From assembly GCF_023168165.1 (NCBI RefSeq), contig NZ_BQYJ01000002.1:248001-312000 (forward strand): DNA of 64,000 bases, written 5' to 3'. The stretch comes from Niallia sp. NCCP-28. GTDB taxonomy: Bacteria > Bacillota > Bacilli > Bacillales > Cytobacillaceae. The number at the start of each line of letters is the position of its first letter. The first letter of the stretch is position 1. The notes beneath the pieces are model-generated. The model saw nothing but the letters and a program-made list of their open reading frames with translations, made no database searches and was not told the origin of the DNA. The position numbers were made by a program, and so were the translations under genes. This document shows, one piece after another, positions 7,890 through 15,846 of the stretch.

Positions 7890-8261
7890 AAAAAAACCTC
7901 CTTAGTTATCCTTTGTTTTTTTTAGTTTAACATAGTCACTGCCATTAACTGAATATCGAGTATTTATTGATGAATTTGAATTAGGGGAGATCTAGGGATA
8001 GCCTCTAATTATATTGCATGCGCTAGATAATAAGAACTCAAAAGTTAAAATGCATAAAAATTTTTAAAAGGCTGTCAAGATTCGCCTTTAGAAAGTTCTA
8101 TTATATAAATAGGAGTTCTTGAGTGGACACTTTATAGAATGGAAAAGTATAAGAATAGAATATTTTCATCCCAACAGTATACATATTATAGAGTAAATAT
8201 TGTGATGTAAACGTATTCATATTTTTGGTTTTGGCAATATGATAGGAGTTATATAATCTAC
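7890..8261. other. Gene-free stretch upstream of aldolase remnant
   Basis: AT-rich stretch with no credible gene on either strand. The only signal is a cre-like 14-mer, TGTAAACGTATTCA, at 8206-8219, one mismatch from TGWNANCGNTNWCA. It would fit a former sugar-catabolic promoter. Confidence 0.5.
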
Positions 8262-8450
8262 ATGAAAGAAAGACAGAATCTTTGTGAAGTAACACAAATG
8301 ATGTTTGATCGGTTTATCACAAATGCCGCTGGGGGAAATATCACAGCGAAAGTAAGTGAGGAACATTGGATTATGACTCCTACACTAATGTCACAAGCAA
8401 AATTTTGTCGGTTAGAACCAGATGATATTCTTATAATACGGAGGAATAAA
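8262..8450 (+). pseudogene. N-terminal remnant of a class II aldolase/adducin protein
   Basis: The frame opens MKERQNLCEVTQMMFDRF and continues through TNAAGGNITAKVSEEHWIMT and PTLMSQAKFCRLEPDDIL. This is the start of class II aldolases (fuculose/rhamnulose-phosphate aldolase group) with the phosphate-binding GGN motif. Similarity stops after about 60 residues. The frame then runs out of register over the start of another small gene and ends at 8543. The metal-binding histidines and the remaining two thirds of the family are missing, so this is a broken gene. A cre-like site lies 43 bases upstream. Confidence 0.6.
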
Positions 8451-8451
8451 G

Positions 8452-8628
8452 ATGGAAAAAAATTCACTATTATGGAATTTGGGTTTATTCCTTACGCTGC
8501 TAATATTAATTATAGGAATTATAACTGGACATTTATGGATTAGTATTGTTGCATTGGCGAGTAGTTTGCTTATAAAAAAAGGGGAGAAATTGAGTCAGAA
8601 CAAAAAAAGTTTATCTCTTAAATCATAA
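8452..8628 (+). CDS. Small membrane protein upstream of nrdD
   Basis: This 58-residue frame starts at ATG 8452 with CGGAGG 8 bases upstream, a better translation signal than the overlapping aldolase frame has. It contains two hydrophobic helices (LGLFLTLLILIIGIITG and LWISIVALASSLLI) and ends in a basic lysine-rich tail. A strong terminator follows at 8641. No homologue is recognised. It may be a real small gene placed over the decayed aldolase. Confidence 0.5.
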   Translation: MEKNSLLWNLGLFLTLLILIIGIITGHLWISIVALASSLLIKKGEKLSQNKKSLSLKS

Positions 8629-8640
8629 TCAAGGAAAAGA

Positions 8641-8674
8641 AACTGAACTTAGATAAAAGTTCAGTTTTTTTCTA
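8641..8674 (+). terminator. Terminator before nrdD
   Basis: AACTGAACTT (8641-8650) pairs perfectly with AAGTTCAGTT (8657-8666) over a 6-base loop and is followed by a T-run. It separates the upstream small gene from the nrdDG promoter. Confidence 0.85.
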
Positions 8675-8716
8675 TATATTGTGTACATTTAATGAAAAAT
8701 GCACAATATATAGTAT
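8669..8716 (+). promoter_or_regulatory. Tandem NrdR boxes of nrdDG
   Basis: The two 16-mers TTTCTATATATTGTGT (8669-8684) and GCACAATATATAGTAT (8701-8716) fit the NrdR palindrome ACACAATATATTGTGT. They start 32 bases apart, about three helical turns, as is normal for NrdR pairs. A -10 hexamer TATAAT follows at 8736-8741. NrdR would repress nrdDG when dATP is plentiful. Confidence 0.75.
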
Positions 8717-8774
8717 TTATCGTGTCGTCTTCCTTTATAATGTCATTAGGGAAAAAAATATGGAGGGGTAAAAA

Positions 8775-10619
8775 GTGACTAATTATACAGGACTTATTAG
8801 GGAATTTGAAGAGATTATGAAGAGTGATAATCCAGACTATATTCAGGAGAATGCGAATGTGGATGGCCTCTCTCCAATGGGGCATATGATGCATTTTGCT
8901 TCTTCTTCGTCAAAACATTATACGATTGAAAACCTTCTGTCTGAGGAAGCAAAAACTGCCTATAAAGAGGGATATATACATATACATGATCTCGATTTTT
9001 ATTCTTCTGGCACAACTACTTGCTGCCAGATTCCTTTGGGAAAACTACTAGAAGATGGATTTAATACAGGACATGGATATATGCGAGAGCCAAATAGCAT
9101 TATGAGTGCAATGGCGCTAACATCCATCATTTTGCAGGCAAATCAAAACCAGCAGCATGGGGGACAAGCAATTCCTATGCTAGATTACGATTTGGCTCCA
9201 TATATAAAAAAGACATATGAAAAACATCGAATGAATTTGCAAAATCTTATAGAGGTAAAAGAGGAATTAGAAAAGCAGGCATGGGAATGGACAAAAAGAG
9301 ACACATTTCAAGCGTGTGAAGCTTTTATTCATAATTGCAATAGCATGAACTCCCGGGGCGGGGGGCAAACTCCTTTTGTGTCTGTTAATTTAGGAACAGA
9401 TACTTCAAAAGAGGGAACAATGCTCACAAGATGCTTATTAAAAGCTGTACAAGCAGGATTGGGAAAAGGAGAGACGCCAATTTTTCCAATTGTTGTATTT
9501 AAAGTAAAGGAAGGCATTAATTATGCACCACAGGACCCAAACTATGATCTATTTGATTTGGCTCTTGAAACAACCAGCAAAAGACTTTTTCCTAATTTTG
9601 TTTTTTTGGATGCCGCGTTTAATGCCAAATATTATGATGGCACTCCACAATCGGAAATAGCTACGATGGGATGCAGAACAAGAGTAATGGGAAATATTCA
9701 TGGAAAAGAACAAGCAGTAGGGAGAGGGAATTTATCTTTTACAAGCATTAATTTGCCTTTGCTTGCATTAGAAGCAGGTTCTATTGAACAGTTTTTTATT
9801 GATTTGCAGAAGTACTGCCAAGTTGCGGTTAGACAACTATGGGAGCGATATAGATATCAAAGCACAAAAAAGGCAGCAAATTTTAAGTTTCTTTACACAC
9901 AAGGAGTATGGGCAGATGGAGAAAAGTTAAAATTTGATGATCATTTAGCAGAAACATTAAAACAAGGCACATTATCGATTGGATTTGTCGGTTTAGCAGA
10001 ATGTTTGGTAGCTTTATTAGGTGTACATCATGGGGAAAGCATGGATGCATATGAGTTAGGGGTTCAGATAGTCAAAAAGATGAAAGCATATGCCGATGAA
10101 GCAACAATAGAGTATGGACTAAACTATTCTTTGATTGCGACACCTGCAGAATCATTTGCTGGAAAAGCGCTGCGAGTGACACAAAAGAAGCATGGCTATA
10201 TAAAAGGAATAACAGATCGAGAGTATTTTACAAATAGTTTTCATATTCCTGTCTACTATCCTATTAAAGCATTGGAAAAAATTCAAAAAGAGGCTGCCTT
10301 CCATGAATTAACAGATGGAGGACATATAACATATGTAGAGTTGGATGGAGATGCAAGCAAAAATATAGACGCTGTAAAAACGATTGTTTGTGCAATGAAG
10401 GAAGCGGGCATTGGTTATGGAAGCATTAATCACCCAGTTGATCGATGTCTATCATGCGGATATTCTGGAATTATTAATAAGGATTGCCCAAGCTGCGGGG
10501 AAAAAAATGAACGGAATATAGAAAGAATCCGCAGAATTACCGGATATCTTGTTGGATCATTGGATAAATGGAATACAGCAAAACGTGCAGAAGAGCGGGA
10601 ACGAGTGAAACATCAATGA
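8775..10619 (+). CDS. nrdD: Anaerobic (class III) ribonucleoside-triphosphate reductase
   Basis: This 614-residue glycyl-radical enzyme reduces ribonucleotides to deoxyribonucleotides without oxygen. It shows HIHDLDFYSSGTTTCCQIPL near the N-terminus, the active-site region with NSRGGGQTPFVSVN, a C-terminal Cys4 zinc site (CLSCGYSG and CPSCGEKN) and the glycyl-radical loop RRITGYLVGS. The regulatory N-terminal ATP-cone of the longer enzymes is absent. The start is GTG with GGAGGGG 8 bases upstream. The stop overlaps the nrdG start (ATGA), so the two are coupled. NrdR boxes precede the gene. Confidence 0.97.
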   Translation: MTNYTGLIREFEEIMKSDNPDYIQENANVDGLSPMGHMMHFASSSSKHYTIENLLSEEAKTAYKEGYIHIHDLDFYSSGTTTCCQIPLGKLLEDGFNTGHGYMREPNSIMSAMALTSIILQANQNQQHGGQAIPMLDYDLAPYIKKTYEKHRMNLQNLIEVKEELEKQAWEWTKRDTFQACEAFIHNCNSMNSRGGGQTPFVSVNLGTDTSKEGTMLTRCLLKAVQAGLGKGETPIFPIVVFKVKEGINYAPQDPNYDLFDLALETTSKRLFPNFVFLDAAFNAKYYDGTPQSEIATMGCRTRVMGNIHGKEQAVGRGNLSFTSINLPLLALEAGSIEQFFIDLQKYCQVAVRQLWERYRYQSTKKAANFKFLYTQGVWADGEKLKFDDHLAETLKQGTLSIGFVGLAECLVALLGVHHGESMDAYELGVQIVKKMKAYADEATIEYGLNYSLIATPAESFAGKALRVTQKKHGYIKGITDREYFTNSFHIPVYYPIKALEKIQKEAAFHELTDGGHITYVELDGDASKNIDAVKTIVCAMKEAGIGYGSINHPVDRCLSCGYSGIINKDCPSCGEKNERNIERIRRITGYLVGSLDKWNTAKRAEERERVKHQ

Positions 10620-11101
10620 AAGTAATAACGATTATTCATGATAGTATTGTAGATGGTCCAGGCTTAAGAAGCACGGTCTTTTTTGCTGGCTGCCCTCATC
10701 ATTGCTTTGGCTGCCATAATCCTAAAAGCTGGGATGAAAACATTGGTACAAGTCGTTCGGTGGATGACATTTATGAAGAACTGATGATGAATACATTAAC
10801 AAATATTACATTCAGCGGGGGAGAGCCGCTTATCCAATTAGATGAACTTATTGTTTTGGCAAAAAAATTAAAGCAAGGTGGAAAAAATATCTGGTGCTAT
10901 ACAGGATATACATGGGAGAATCTGGTGAAACTACATGGGGCAAAATTTATGGAGTTTTGTTCTGCAATAGATATATTAGTCGATGGTCCATTTATTTTGC
11001 AAAAAAGAGATTTAGCGCTTTTATTTAAAGGAAGCAGCAATCAGAGGTTGATTGATTGCCAGAGAAGTTTGCTTGCAAATCAACTTGTCTTCTATGAATA
11101 A
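10616..11101 (+). CDS. nrdG: Anaerobic ribonucleotide reductase activating protein
   Basis: This 161-residue radical-SAM enzyme installs the glycyl radical on NrdD using S-adenosylmethionine and a 4Fe-4S cluster. The cluster ligands are in C-x3-C-x2-C (CPHHCFGC, Cys26, 30, 33), followed by TFSGGEPL, which binds SAM. The start is ATG 10616, four bases overlapping the nrdD stop. A longer frame upstream from 10568 lies within nrdD and has no support. Length and layout are typical for NrdG. Confidence 0.96.
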   Translation: MKVITIIHDSIVDGPGLRSTVFFAGCPHHCFGCHNPKSWDENIGTSRSVDDIYEELMMNTLTNITFSGGEPLIQLDELIVLAKKLKQGGKNIWCYTGYTWENLVKLHGAKFMEFCSAIDILVDGPFILQKRDLALLFKGSSNQRLIDCQRSLLANQLVFYE

Positions 11102-11132
11102 TGATATTAAGGAAATTAGGAAGAATAAAAAT

Positions 11133-11160
11133 TTGATATAACACAAAAAGGTGTTATAAT
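11133..11160 (+). promoter_or_regulatory. Sigma-A promoter with dyad operator for the SRPBCC-ArsR pair
   Basis: TTGATA (11133-11138) and TATAAT (11155-11160) are 16 bases apart. Between and over them lies a perfect inverted repeat, ATAACAC (11138-11144) with GTGTTAT (11151-11157). AAAAGGTGTTATA occurs again at 11171-11183. This is a likely operator of the ArsR-type protein encoded downstream. Confidence 0.65.
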
Positions 11161-11206
11161 AAATGTAACCAAAAGGTGTTATATTAAAAAAGAGTAGGTG
11201 TTTGTT

Positions 11207-11635
11207 TTGAGTGTAAAAGCACAGGATATTGTTCAGAAGATAGTAATAAATGCATCAATAGACAAGGTATGGAAAAAAGTTGCAACATCTGAAGGGATAG
11301 CAGCATGGTTTATGCCAAATGACTTTCAGCTGGAAGAAGGGTATAAATTTCATTTGCATGGTCCATTTGGGCCGTCCCCTTGTAAAGTAATAGAAGTAGA
11401 TCCACCGAAAAAATTAACCTTTGCTTGGGATCTGGATGGCTGGATTGTGTCTTTTTTATTAAAAGAATTGGAAAACGATAGCACCGAGTTCACTGTTATT
11501 CATGGAGGATGGAAAGAGTCTAATACAATTGTTGCAAAAGCGAATGAGAAAGTTTCTGTTATCCGCAATCGCATGAATGGGGGATGGGAGCAGATTGCTG
11601 CTAGGTTGAAAGCGGCTATAGAGAGCAATGGATAA
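11207..11635 (+). CDS. SRPBCC (AHSA1/START-like) domain protein
   Basis: This 142-residue protein has the AHSA1-type fold signature. It opens with IVINASIDKVWKKVATSEGIAAWF, then has FGPSPCKVIEVDPPKKLTFAW and ends in a GGWEQIAARLKAAIE helix. Such proteins bind small hydrophobic ligands, but the ligand here is unknown. I choose TTG 11207, which lies 6 bases after TAGGTG; GTG 11198 falls inside that ribosome site. The stop overlaps the ArsR gene by 8 bases, a common pairing in Bacilli. Confidence 0.8.
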   Translation: MSVKAQDIVQKIVINASIDKVWKKVATSEGIAAWFMPNDFQLEEGYKFHLHGPFGPSPCKVIEVDPPKKLTFAWDLDGWIVSFLLKELENDSTEFTVIHGGWKESNTIVAKANEKVSVIRNRMNGGWEQIAARLKAAIESNG

Positions 11636-11954
11636 TACAGCAAAAAAACATGATGTTTATCAGGCGATAGCAGACCCGACAAGAAGAAAGGTAATGGAAT
11701 TATTAGCAAAACAAGATTTGGCGATTACAGATATCGCGAAACAATTTCCAATAAGCCGAACAGCAATTGTTAAACATCTGCATATTTTATCAGAAGCAAA
11801 ACTTGTCACTTCGCAAAAAAACGGGCGGGAAAAGCTTTATACACTTTCTCCTGAACCATTGGCGGATATAAAAGAATGGATTTCATATTATGAACGTTTC
11901 TGGGGAAATAAATTATCCATGCTAAAGCACTTAGTTGAGAGTGATGAGAATTAG
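11628..11954 (+). CDS. ArsR-family transcriptional regulator
   Basis: This 108-residue winged-helix protein has YQAIADPTRRKVMELLAKQD followed by the HTH ITDIAKQFPISRTAIVKHLH and the wing VTSQKNGREKLY. No cysteine metal site is present, so it is not a metal sensor of the ArsR/SmtB type. It belongs to the YdfF/SdpR-like group that accompanies SRPBCC proteins. It overlaps the upstream gene by 8 bases and probably binds the dyad at 11138-11157 to repress its own operon. Confidence 0.88.
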   Translation: MDNTAKKHDVYQAIADPTRRKVMELLAKQDLAITDIAKQFPISRTAIVKHLHILSEAKLVTSQKNGREKLYTLSPEPLADIKEWISYYERFWGNKLSMLKHLVESDEN

Positions 11955-11985
11955 GGCATTTACAATGATAAGGAACTAGCCATCA

Positions 11986-12025
11986 AAAACGAACACTCAG
12001 TGGCTTTACTGAGTGTTCGTTTTTT
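11986..12025 (+). terminator. Terminator of the SRPBCC-ArsR operon
   Basis: AACGAACACTCAGT pairs perfectly with ACTGAGTGTTCGTT over a 6-base loop, followed by TTTT. The dispersed repeat copy D begins at its end. Confidence 0.9.
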
Positions 12026-12097
12026 ACGTATTAATGGGCTTTTGGCCTCATCGAAGGGATTCGAAGTGAAATGACTGATGAAGTTTCGCTTTATAAA
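12023..12097 (-). repeat. Dispersed intergenic element, short copy D
   Basis: On the minus strand it has ATAAAGCGAAACTTCATC at its start and GAGGCCAAAAGCCCATTAAT then ACGT at its end. These are the two end boxes of copies A and B with the middle deleted. It abuts the end of the doxX gene. Confidence 0.55.
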
Positions 12098-12609
12098 GGA
12101 GTATTCGTTATTTTATCAGAAGAACGTTTGCCCATAGTTTTTCGTACATAAGGAATGACCCATCTATCTAATCCATAATATCCTGCATTTAGGCCAGCGG
12201 TTAGGAGAATAGTGCTTAGTAAAATATCTGTTGGATTGTGAGAAATGGTGCCAGCAAGCAGAAAGGAGAAATTCATTAAACATCCAAAAAAAGCAGCGGC
12301 AGTTGTTAAACATCCGAGTATTAGTCCTAATCCAACTAATACTTCACCTATAGGAATAAGGGTATTAAAAAGTTCTACATTTGGAAGTGCAAAGCTATCA
12401 AGAAAAGTAGTGTACCAGCTATATACTGCAGTGCCATCAGGACCTTTCACAGGATTATTCACTGCATTGGCCAAAAATCCTCCAGCATCAAAGCTGCCCC
12501 CCGTTAATTTTCCCCAGCCAGAAGTAAGCCAAGAATAGCCTAGATACAAGCGAAGAAGCGTTAAAATCCCTGCGGCAATTTTATTTTCTCTAATAAAAGA
12601 AATGAACAT
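12091..12609 (-). CDS. DoxX-family membrane protein
   Basis: This 172-residue protein has four predicted membrane helices and the DoxX signature LRLYLGYSWLTSGWGKLTGG. It also has LIPIGEVLVGLGLILG, an HNPTDIL segment and a final helix ending in YGLDRWV. DoxX/DoxD relatives are linked to thiosulfate:quinone oxidation or redox stress complexes; the role here is not established. AAAGGAGAG precedes the ATG. An Fnr/Rex-like palindrome lies ~85 bases upstream, suggesting control by oxygen or NADH. Confidence 0.85.
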   Translation of the reverse strand: MFISFIRENKIAAGILTLLRLYLGYSWLTSGWGKLTGGSFDAGGFLANAVNNPVKGPDGTAVYSWYTTFLDSFALPNVELFNTLIPIGEVLVGLGLILGCLTTAAAFFGCLMNFSFLLAGTISHNPTDILLSTILLTAGLNAGYYGLDRWVIPYVRKTMGKRSSDKITNTPL

Positions 12610-12658
12610 AAAATATCTCTCCTTTTTAAAAGGTATGGTAAATGATGATTACAAGTTA

Positions 12659-12709
12659 AATATAACAAAAAAAGAAGAAAATAAAATAAAATTGTGATTT
12701 ATTTCACAA
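12659..12709 (-). promoter_or_regulatory. doxX promoter with Fnr/Rex-like palindrome
   Basis: The 18-mer at 12692-12709 reads TTGTGATTTATTTCACAA on the plus strand. It fits TGTGA-N6-TCACA (Fnr/Crp type) exactly and the Rex pattern TTGTGAAN4TTCACAA with one mismatch. A -10 TATATT (minus strand, 12659-12664) is the likely doxX promoter. The site centre would be about 40-50 bases upstream of transcription start, a usual position for Fnr activation. Confidence 0.55.
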
Positions 12710-12801
12710 ACAAGCCATATTTTTTTGAACAAATTGTGAATCTCTTTTTCGTTTTGTTCCAAATGAGTGGTGCAATGCATAGAATAGAGGCGTTTTAGCA
12801 T

Positions 12802-12845
12802 AAAAAAACGCTCTTTTATAACTATTATAGTTAAAAAGAGCGTTT
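12802..12845 (-). terminator. Terminator of the MarR-EmrA-EmrB operon
   Basis: On the minus strand AAACGCTCTTTTTAACTA pairs with its complement at the other end and is followed by a T-run. It lies just past the efflux gene stop. Confidence 0.85.
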
Positions 12846-12849
12846 AGGT

Positions 12850-14691
12850 TTATTTAGTTGTTTTTGCAGTAGCAGATCTTCTAATGAAAAAAGCTAATAT
12901 CAAAGCAACTACTGTTATTCCTGTTGCGACAATAAATGCATCATTTATGCCATTAATGGTAGACTGTTGTGCAGCTTTTCCATAAATAGTGGAGATAGCT
13001 AATGCATTGCCTGAGCTTGCTGGCAGACCTGCAAGTGCAGCAAATCCTTGGCCAAGCTGTGCCATTTTTTCCGCAATATAAGGATTATCGCTTGTAATAA
13101 TATTATGATAGTTGGCTGTATGAAATTGAGTCCGATTGGTCATTACCGTAACCAAAAATGCAGTTCCGATACTTCCAGCAACTGTTCTTGCTGTATTAGA
13201 AGCAGCTGTTCCATGACTTGTTAAGTGGAGAGGCAGCTGATTCATGCCTTCTGTCATAACAGTCATCATAATAAAGGACATGCCGAACATCCGGAAAATA
13301 TACAGCATCATAATATGGGCATAAGTTGTTTGCATGGTTAATTGTGTAAAGCCCCATGTTGTCAGAACCGTAATAATCAGACCAAAGATTGCAAGTGGTC
13401 TAGCCCCCATTTTATCAAACAATTTACCAGCAATAGGAGACATAATCCCCATAATTACTGCACCAGGCAGCATTAATAAACCGGACTGAAGTGCTGTAAA
13501 TCCTCTGATGTTCTGCAAATAGATAGGAAGCAATAGCATCCCAGCAAACATCGCCATATTTACAACCATGCTTACAACAGTCGTTAAAGCATAAATATCG
13601 TATTTAAATACACGCAAATCCAGCATTGGTGTGTCTGTATTGAACTCTCTCCAGACAAATAAAACTAAAAATACAATCCCTATAAGAAGGGAGATAACAA
13701 CTGTTTTGCTGTCCCACCCATCATTTCCTGCTTCACTGAATCCATAAAGCAGGAAACCTAATCCGATAGTAGAGGTGATAAACCCCAAAGTATCAAATTT
13801 AGGATTGGTGATTTTTGTAACATTTTTCATCCAAAGAACAGCAATGATAATATCAATTATTCCAAATGGAATAACAATATCAAATAAGACTCTCCATGAA
13901 TAATGGCCAATTAGCCAACCAGATAATGTTGGGCCGATTGCGGGCGCAAAAATCATTGCTACTCCCATGATACCCATTGCTGTCCCTCTTTTTTCTGGAG
14001 GAAAGATAGTTAAAAAAACAGTCATTAATAGTGGCATAATAACGCCTGCTCCTGCTGCTTGAATAATGCGGCCAATCATCAGCATAGAAAATCCCGTTGA
14101 AATGGAACATACTAAAGAGCCAATTGTAAAGGCAGTCATAGCCAAGATTAAGAGTTTTCTTGTTCCTAACTTGTTTATTAGAAATGGTGTAATGGGAATG
14201 AAGATGCCATTTGTCAGCATATAGCCAGTAGACAGCCACTGAACGGTACTTGTTGATACACCCAAATCATTCATAATATGAGGAATAGCTACATTTAATA
14301 AGGTTTGATTAAGAATAGCTACAAAAGCGCCAAGCATTACTGCTGCAATAATTTTGCCGCGGCCGCCCTCAAAATCCATGCTGAAATCTTTTCGTTCTTT
14401 TTGCTTAGCAGAAGCGGTATTTATTTTTTCTTCTTCCGCATCACTAGGATCACTGACATATTCTAATGCAGGTTCTGTTATGGCAGATGTCTGCATTGTT
14501 TCTTTAATTGTATCATCCATTGATTGAATGGACTCAGGTTCTGCTGTGTCGTTATTTGGCCATTCCTCTTTGACTATACTGGGCTGAGCTGAATCGAATG
14601 CGGTGCGTCTATTTCTTTTTCGAATCATGTAGTTCACTACAATTAATAATAAAACACTAATTACAGCATAACTTGCGATATATATGGTCAT
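12850..14691 (-). CDS. EmrB/QacA (DHA2) multidrug efflux MFS transporter with extra N-terminal anchor
   Basis: This 613-residue drug:H+ antiporter has 14 predicted helices from about residue 110 on. Motifs include LNQTLLNVAIPHIMNDLG (family start), GYMLTNGIFIPITPFL, GRIIQAAGAGVIMPLL (motif C-like) and GPTLSGWLIGHYSWR. Residues 1-105 are unusual for the family: one membrane helix (IASYAVISVLLLIVVNYMI), a basic stretch, then an acidic unstructured linker. The upstream gene encodes the EmrA-like partner, 8 bases away, and a MarR repressor opens the operon. Substrates cannot be read from sequence. Confidence 0.9.
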   Translation of the reverse strand: MTIYIASYAVISVLLLIVVNYMIRKRNRRTAFDSAQPSIVKEEWPNNDTAEPESIQSMDDTIKETMQTSAITEPALEYVSDPSDAEEEKINTASAKQKERKDFSMDFEGGRGKIIAAVMLGAFVAILNQTLLNVAIPHIMNDLGVSTSTVQWLSTGYMLTNGIFIPITPFLINKLGTRKLLILAMTAFTIGSLVCSISTGFSMLMIGRIIQAAGAGVIMPLLMTVFLTIFPPEKRGTAMGIMGVAMIFAPAIGPTLSGWLIGHYSWRVLFDIVIPFGIIDIIIAVLWMKNVTKITNPKFDTLGFITSTIGLGFLLYGFSEAGNDGWDSKTVVISLLIGIVFLVLFVWREFNTDTPMLDLRVFKYDIYALTTVVSMVVNMAMFAGMLLLPIYLQNIRGFTALQSGLLMLPGAVIMGIMSPIAGKLFDKMGARPLAIFGLIITVLTTWGFTQLTMQTTYAHIMMLYIFRMFGMSFIMMTVMTEGMNQLPLHLTSHGTAASNTARTVAGSIGTAFLVTVMTNRTQFHTANYHNIITSDNPYIAEKMAQLGQGFAALAGLPASSGNALAISTIYGKAAQQSTINGINDAFIVATGITVVALILAFFIRRSATAKTTK

Positions 14692-14699
14692 GTCATCAC

Positions 14700-15350
14700 C
14701 TACTTATGGATTCGCACAGTTACATTCATACCAGGCACTAGATCTAAACCACCGTAATTATCAATGGAGATTTTAACAGGGATAACTTGTGTTTCTTTCG
14801 TATAGTTTCCAGAACTATTGCTTGTTGGAAGAAGAGAAAATGTTGCAGATGTTGCTAGACCTAATGAATCAACTTTACCAGTTAAAGTTGTATCAGGATA
14901 TGCATCTACATATAAGTCCACATCTTGGCCAACCTTTACATCATTAAGATCTGTTTCGTCAACATTTGCTGTAACCCAAAGATTGCTCATATCATAGCTT
15001 TTTGCAAGAGCTGTTCCTGCTGCTACATAAGAATTTTCCACTGCACTTGATTGAACGATAGTGCTGTTAGCAGGAACAGCCACACCCATATCAACTGTAC
15101 CTGTTTCTGTTGTTACTTTAATTGTTCCAATTTTGTCATTTTTGTTGAAATGATCCCCAACGTTTCCATCCCATGCTGTTAATTTTCCGGAAGCTGGTGC
15201 AGCAATGTTGATTTGTTGTCCGGCAATTTGTGCATTATCTGTAGAAATATAAGAAACCGATTTGTCATAGAAATAATATCCTGTAAAGCCACCACCAACT
15301 AATACAATTAGTAAAATGATGTTAATTAGTATCATGCGTTTTGCATTCAT
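14700..15350 (-). CDS. EmrA/HlyD-family membrane fusion protein
   Basis: This 216-residue protein has an N-terminal membrane anchor (MILINIILLIVLVGGGFTGYYF), then YISTDNAQIAGQQINIAAPA, the typical first barrel/lipoyl strand of EmrA. The lipoyl domain is followed by a beta-barrel ending LVPGMNVTVRIHK. The long coiled-coil hairpin of Gram-negative EmrA is missing, as expected in a Gram-positive short form. Its ATG overlaps the stop of the MarR gene by one base (TAATG), and the MFS pump follows 8 bases later. Confidence 0.88.
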   Translation of the reverse strand: MNAKRMILINIILLIVLVGGGFTGYYFYDKSVSYISTDNAQIAGQQINIAAPASGKLTAWDGNVGDHFNKNDKIGTIKVTTETGTVDMGVAVPANSTIVQSSAVENSYVAAGTALAKSYDMSNLWVTANVDETDLNDVKVGQDVDLYVDAYPDTTLTGKVDSLGLATSATFSLLPTSNSSGNYTKETQVIPVKISIDNYGGLDLVPGMNVTVRIHK

Positions 15351-15799
15351 TAATAAATGTCCTCCCTAGCGGTTAAAATAGATAAGATTTGATTGTTTAA
15401 AGATAAAAGTTTATTTATATCTTCTTTTCGCATATTCATTATTTCATGCGTTTTTTCGGATACAATAGATTTTCCTTCAAATAGCTGCTTTAAAGTTTTT
15501 TGCCCTTTTTCAGTCAGTTTGAGATTAATCGCACGGCGGTCAGTTGATTGAATGGTCCGTTCGACTAAACCTTGATGTACAAGGCGATCAATGACGCCAC
15601 TAACTGTGCTTTTTGTCAATCGCAGAATTTCTGCAAGTTCTCCTAATCCAGTATTAGGATGAGCCGATATTCGATACATTGTTTTTAATTGGACGACTGT
15701 TATTCCCATTCTTTCTGCATCTATTTTAAGAAGCTGAAAATAAGCCTTATTAATATTCGCATACGAACGTAGAAGTTCATTATTTAAAGCGTCTCTCAT
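15350..15799 (-). CDS. MarR-family repressor of the efflux operon
   Basis: This 149-residue protein has the MarR core: LGELAEILRLTKSTVSGVID is the recognition HTH, and RTIQSTDRRAINLKLTEKG is the wing with the conserved DRR. It is the first gene of a three-gene operon with EmrA and EmrB, a standard self-regulated arrangement. The palindrome TTCGTATACGAA lies 48 bases before the start, and a near copy lies inside the start of this gene. The inducing ligand is unknown. The ribosome site is AAAGGAGA. Confidence 0.9.
   Translation of the reverse strand: MRDALNNELLRSYANINKAYFQLLKIDAERMGITVVQLKTMYRISAHPNTGLGELAEILRLTKSTVSGVIDRLVHQGLVERTIQSTDRRAINLKLTEKGQKTLKQLFEGKSIVSEKTHEIMNMRKEDINKLLSLNNQILSILTAREDIY
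15756..15767. promoter_or_regulatory. Internal MarR operator-like palindrome
   Basis: TTCGCATACGAA, one base different from the promoter palindrome at 15847-15858, lies inside the MarR coding region near its start. Both are preceded by TA and followed by C, so the match is TATTCGYATACGAAC. Confidence 0.45.
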
Positions 15800-15846
15800 A
15801 TCACGTCTCCTTTAGAAATTAATATGGTTAGTTCGAGGGTAAAATA

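Noticed and set aside
8262-8543. 93-codon frame taken as an intact gene
   Set aside because: Only the first ~60 codons resemble class II aldolases; the rest is out of frame relative to the small membrane protein gene that overlaps it.
10568-10615. N-terminal extension of nrdG
   Set aside because: It lies within nrdD in another frame; the ATGA overlap start at 10616 gives the normal NrdG N-terminus.
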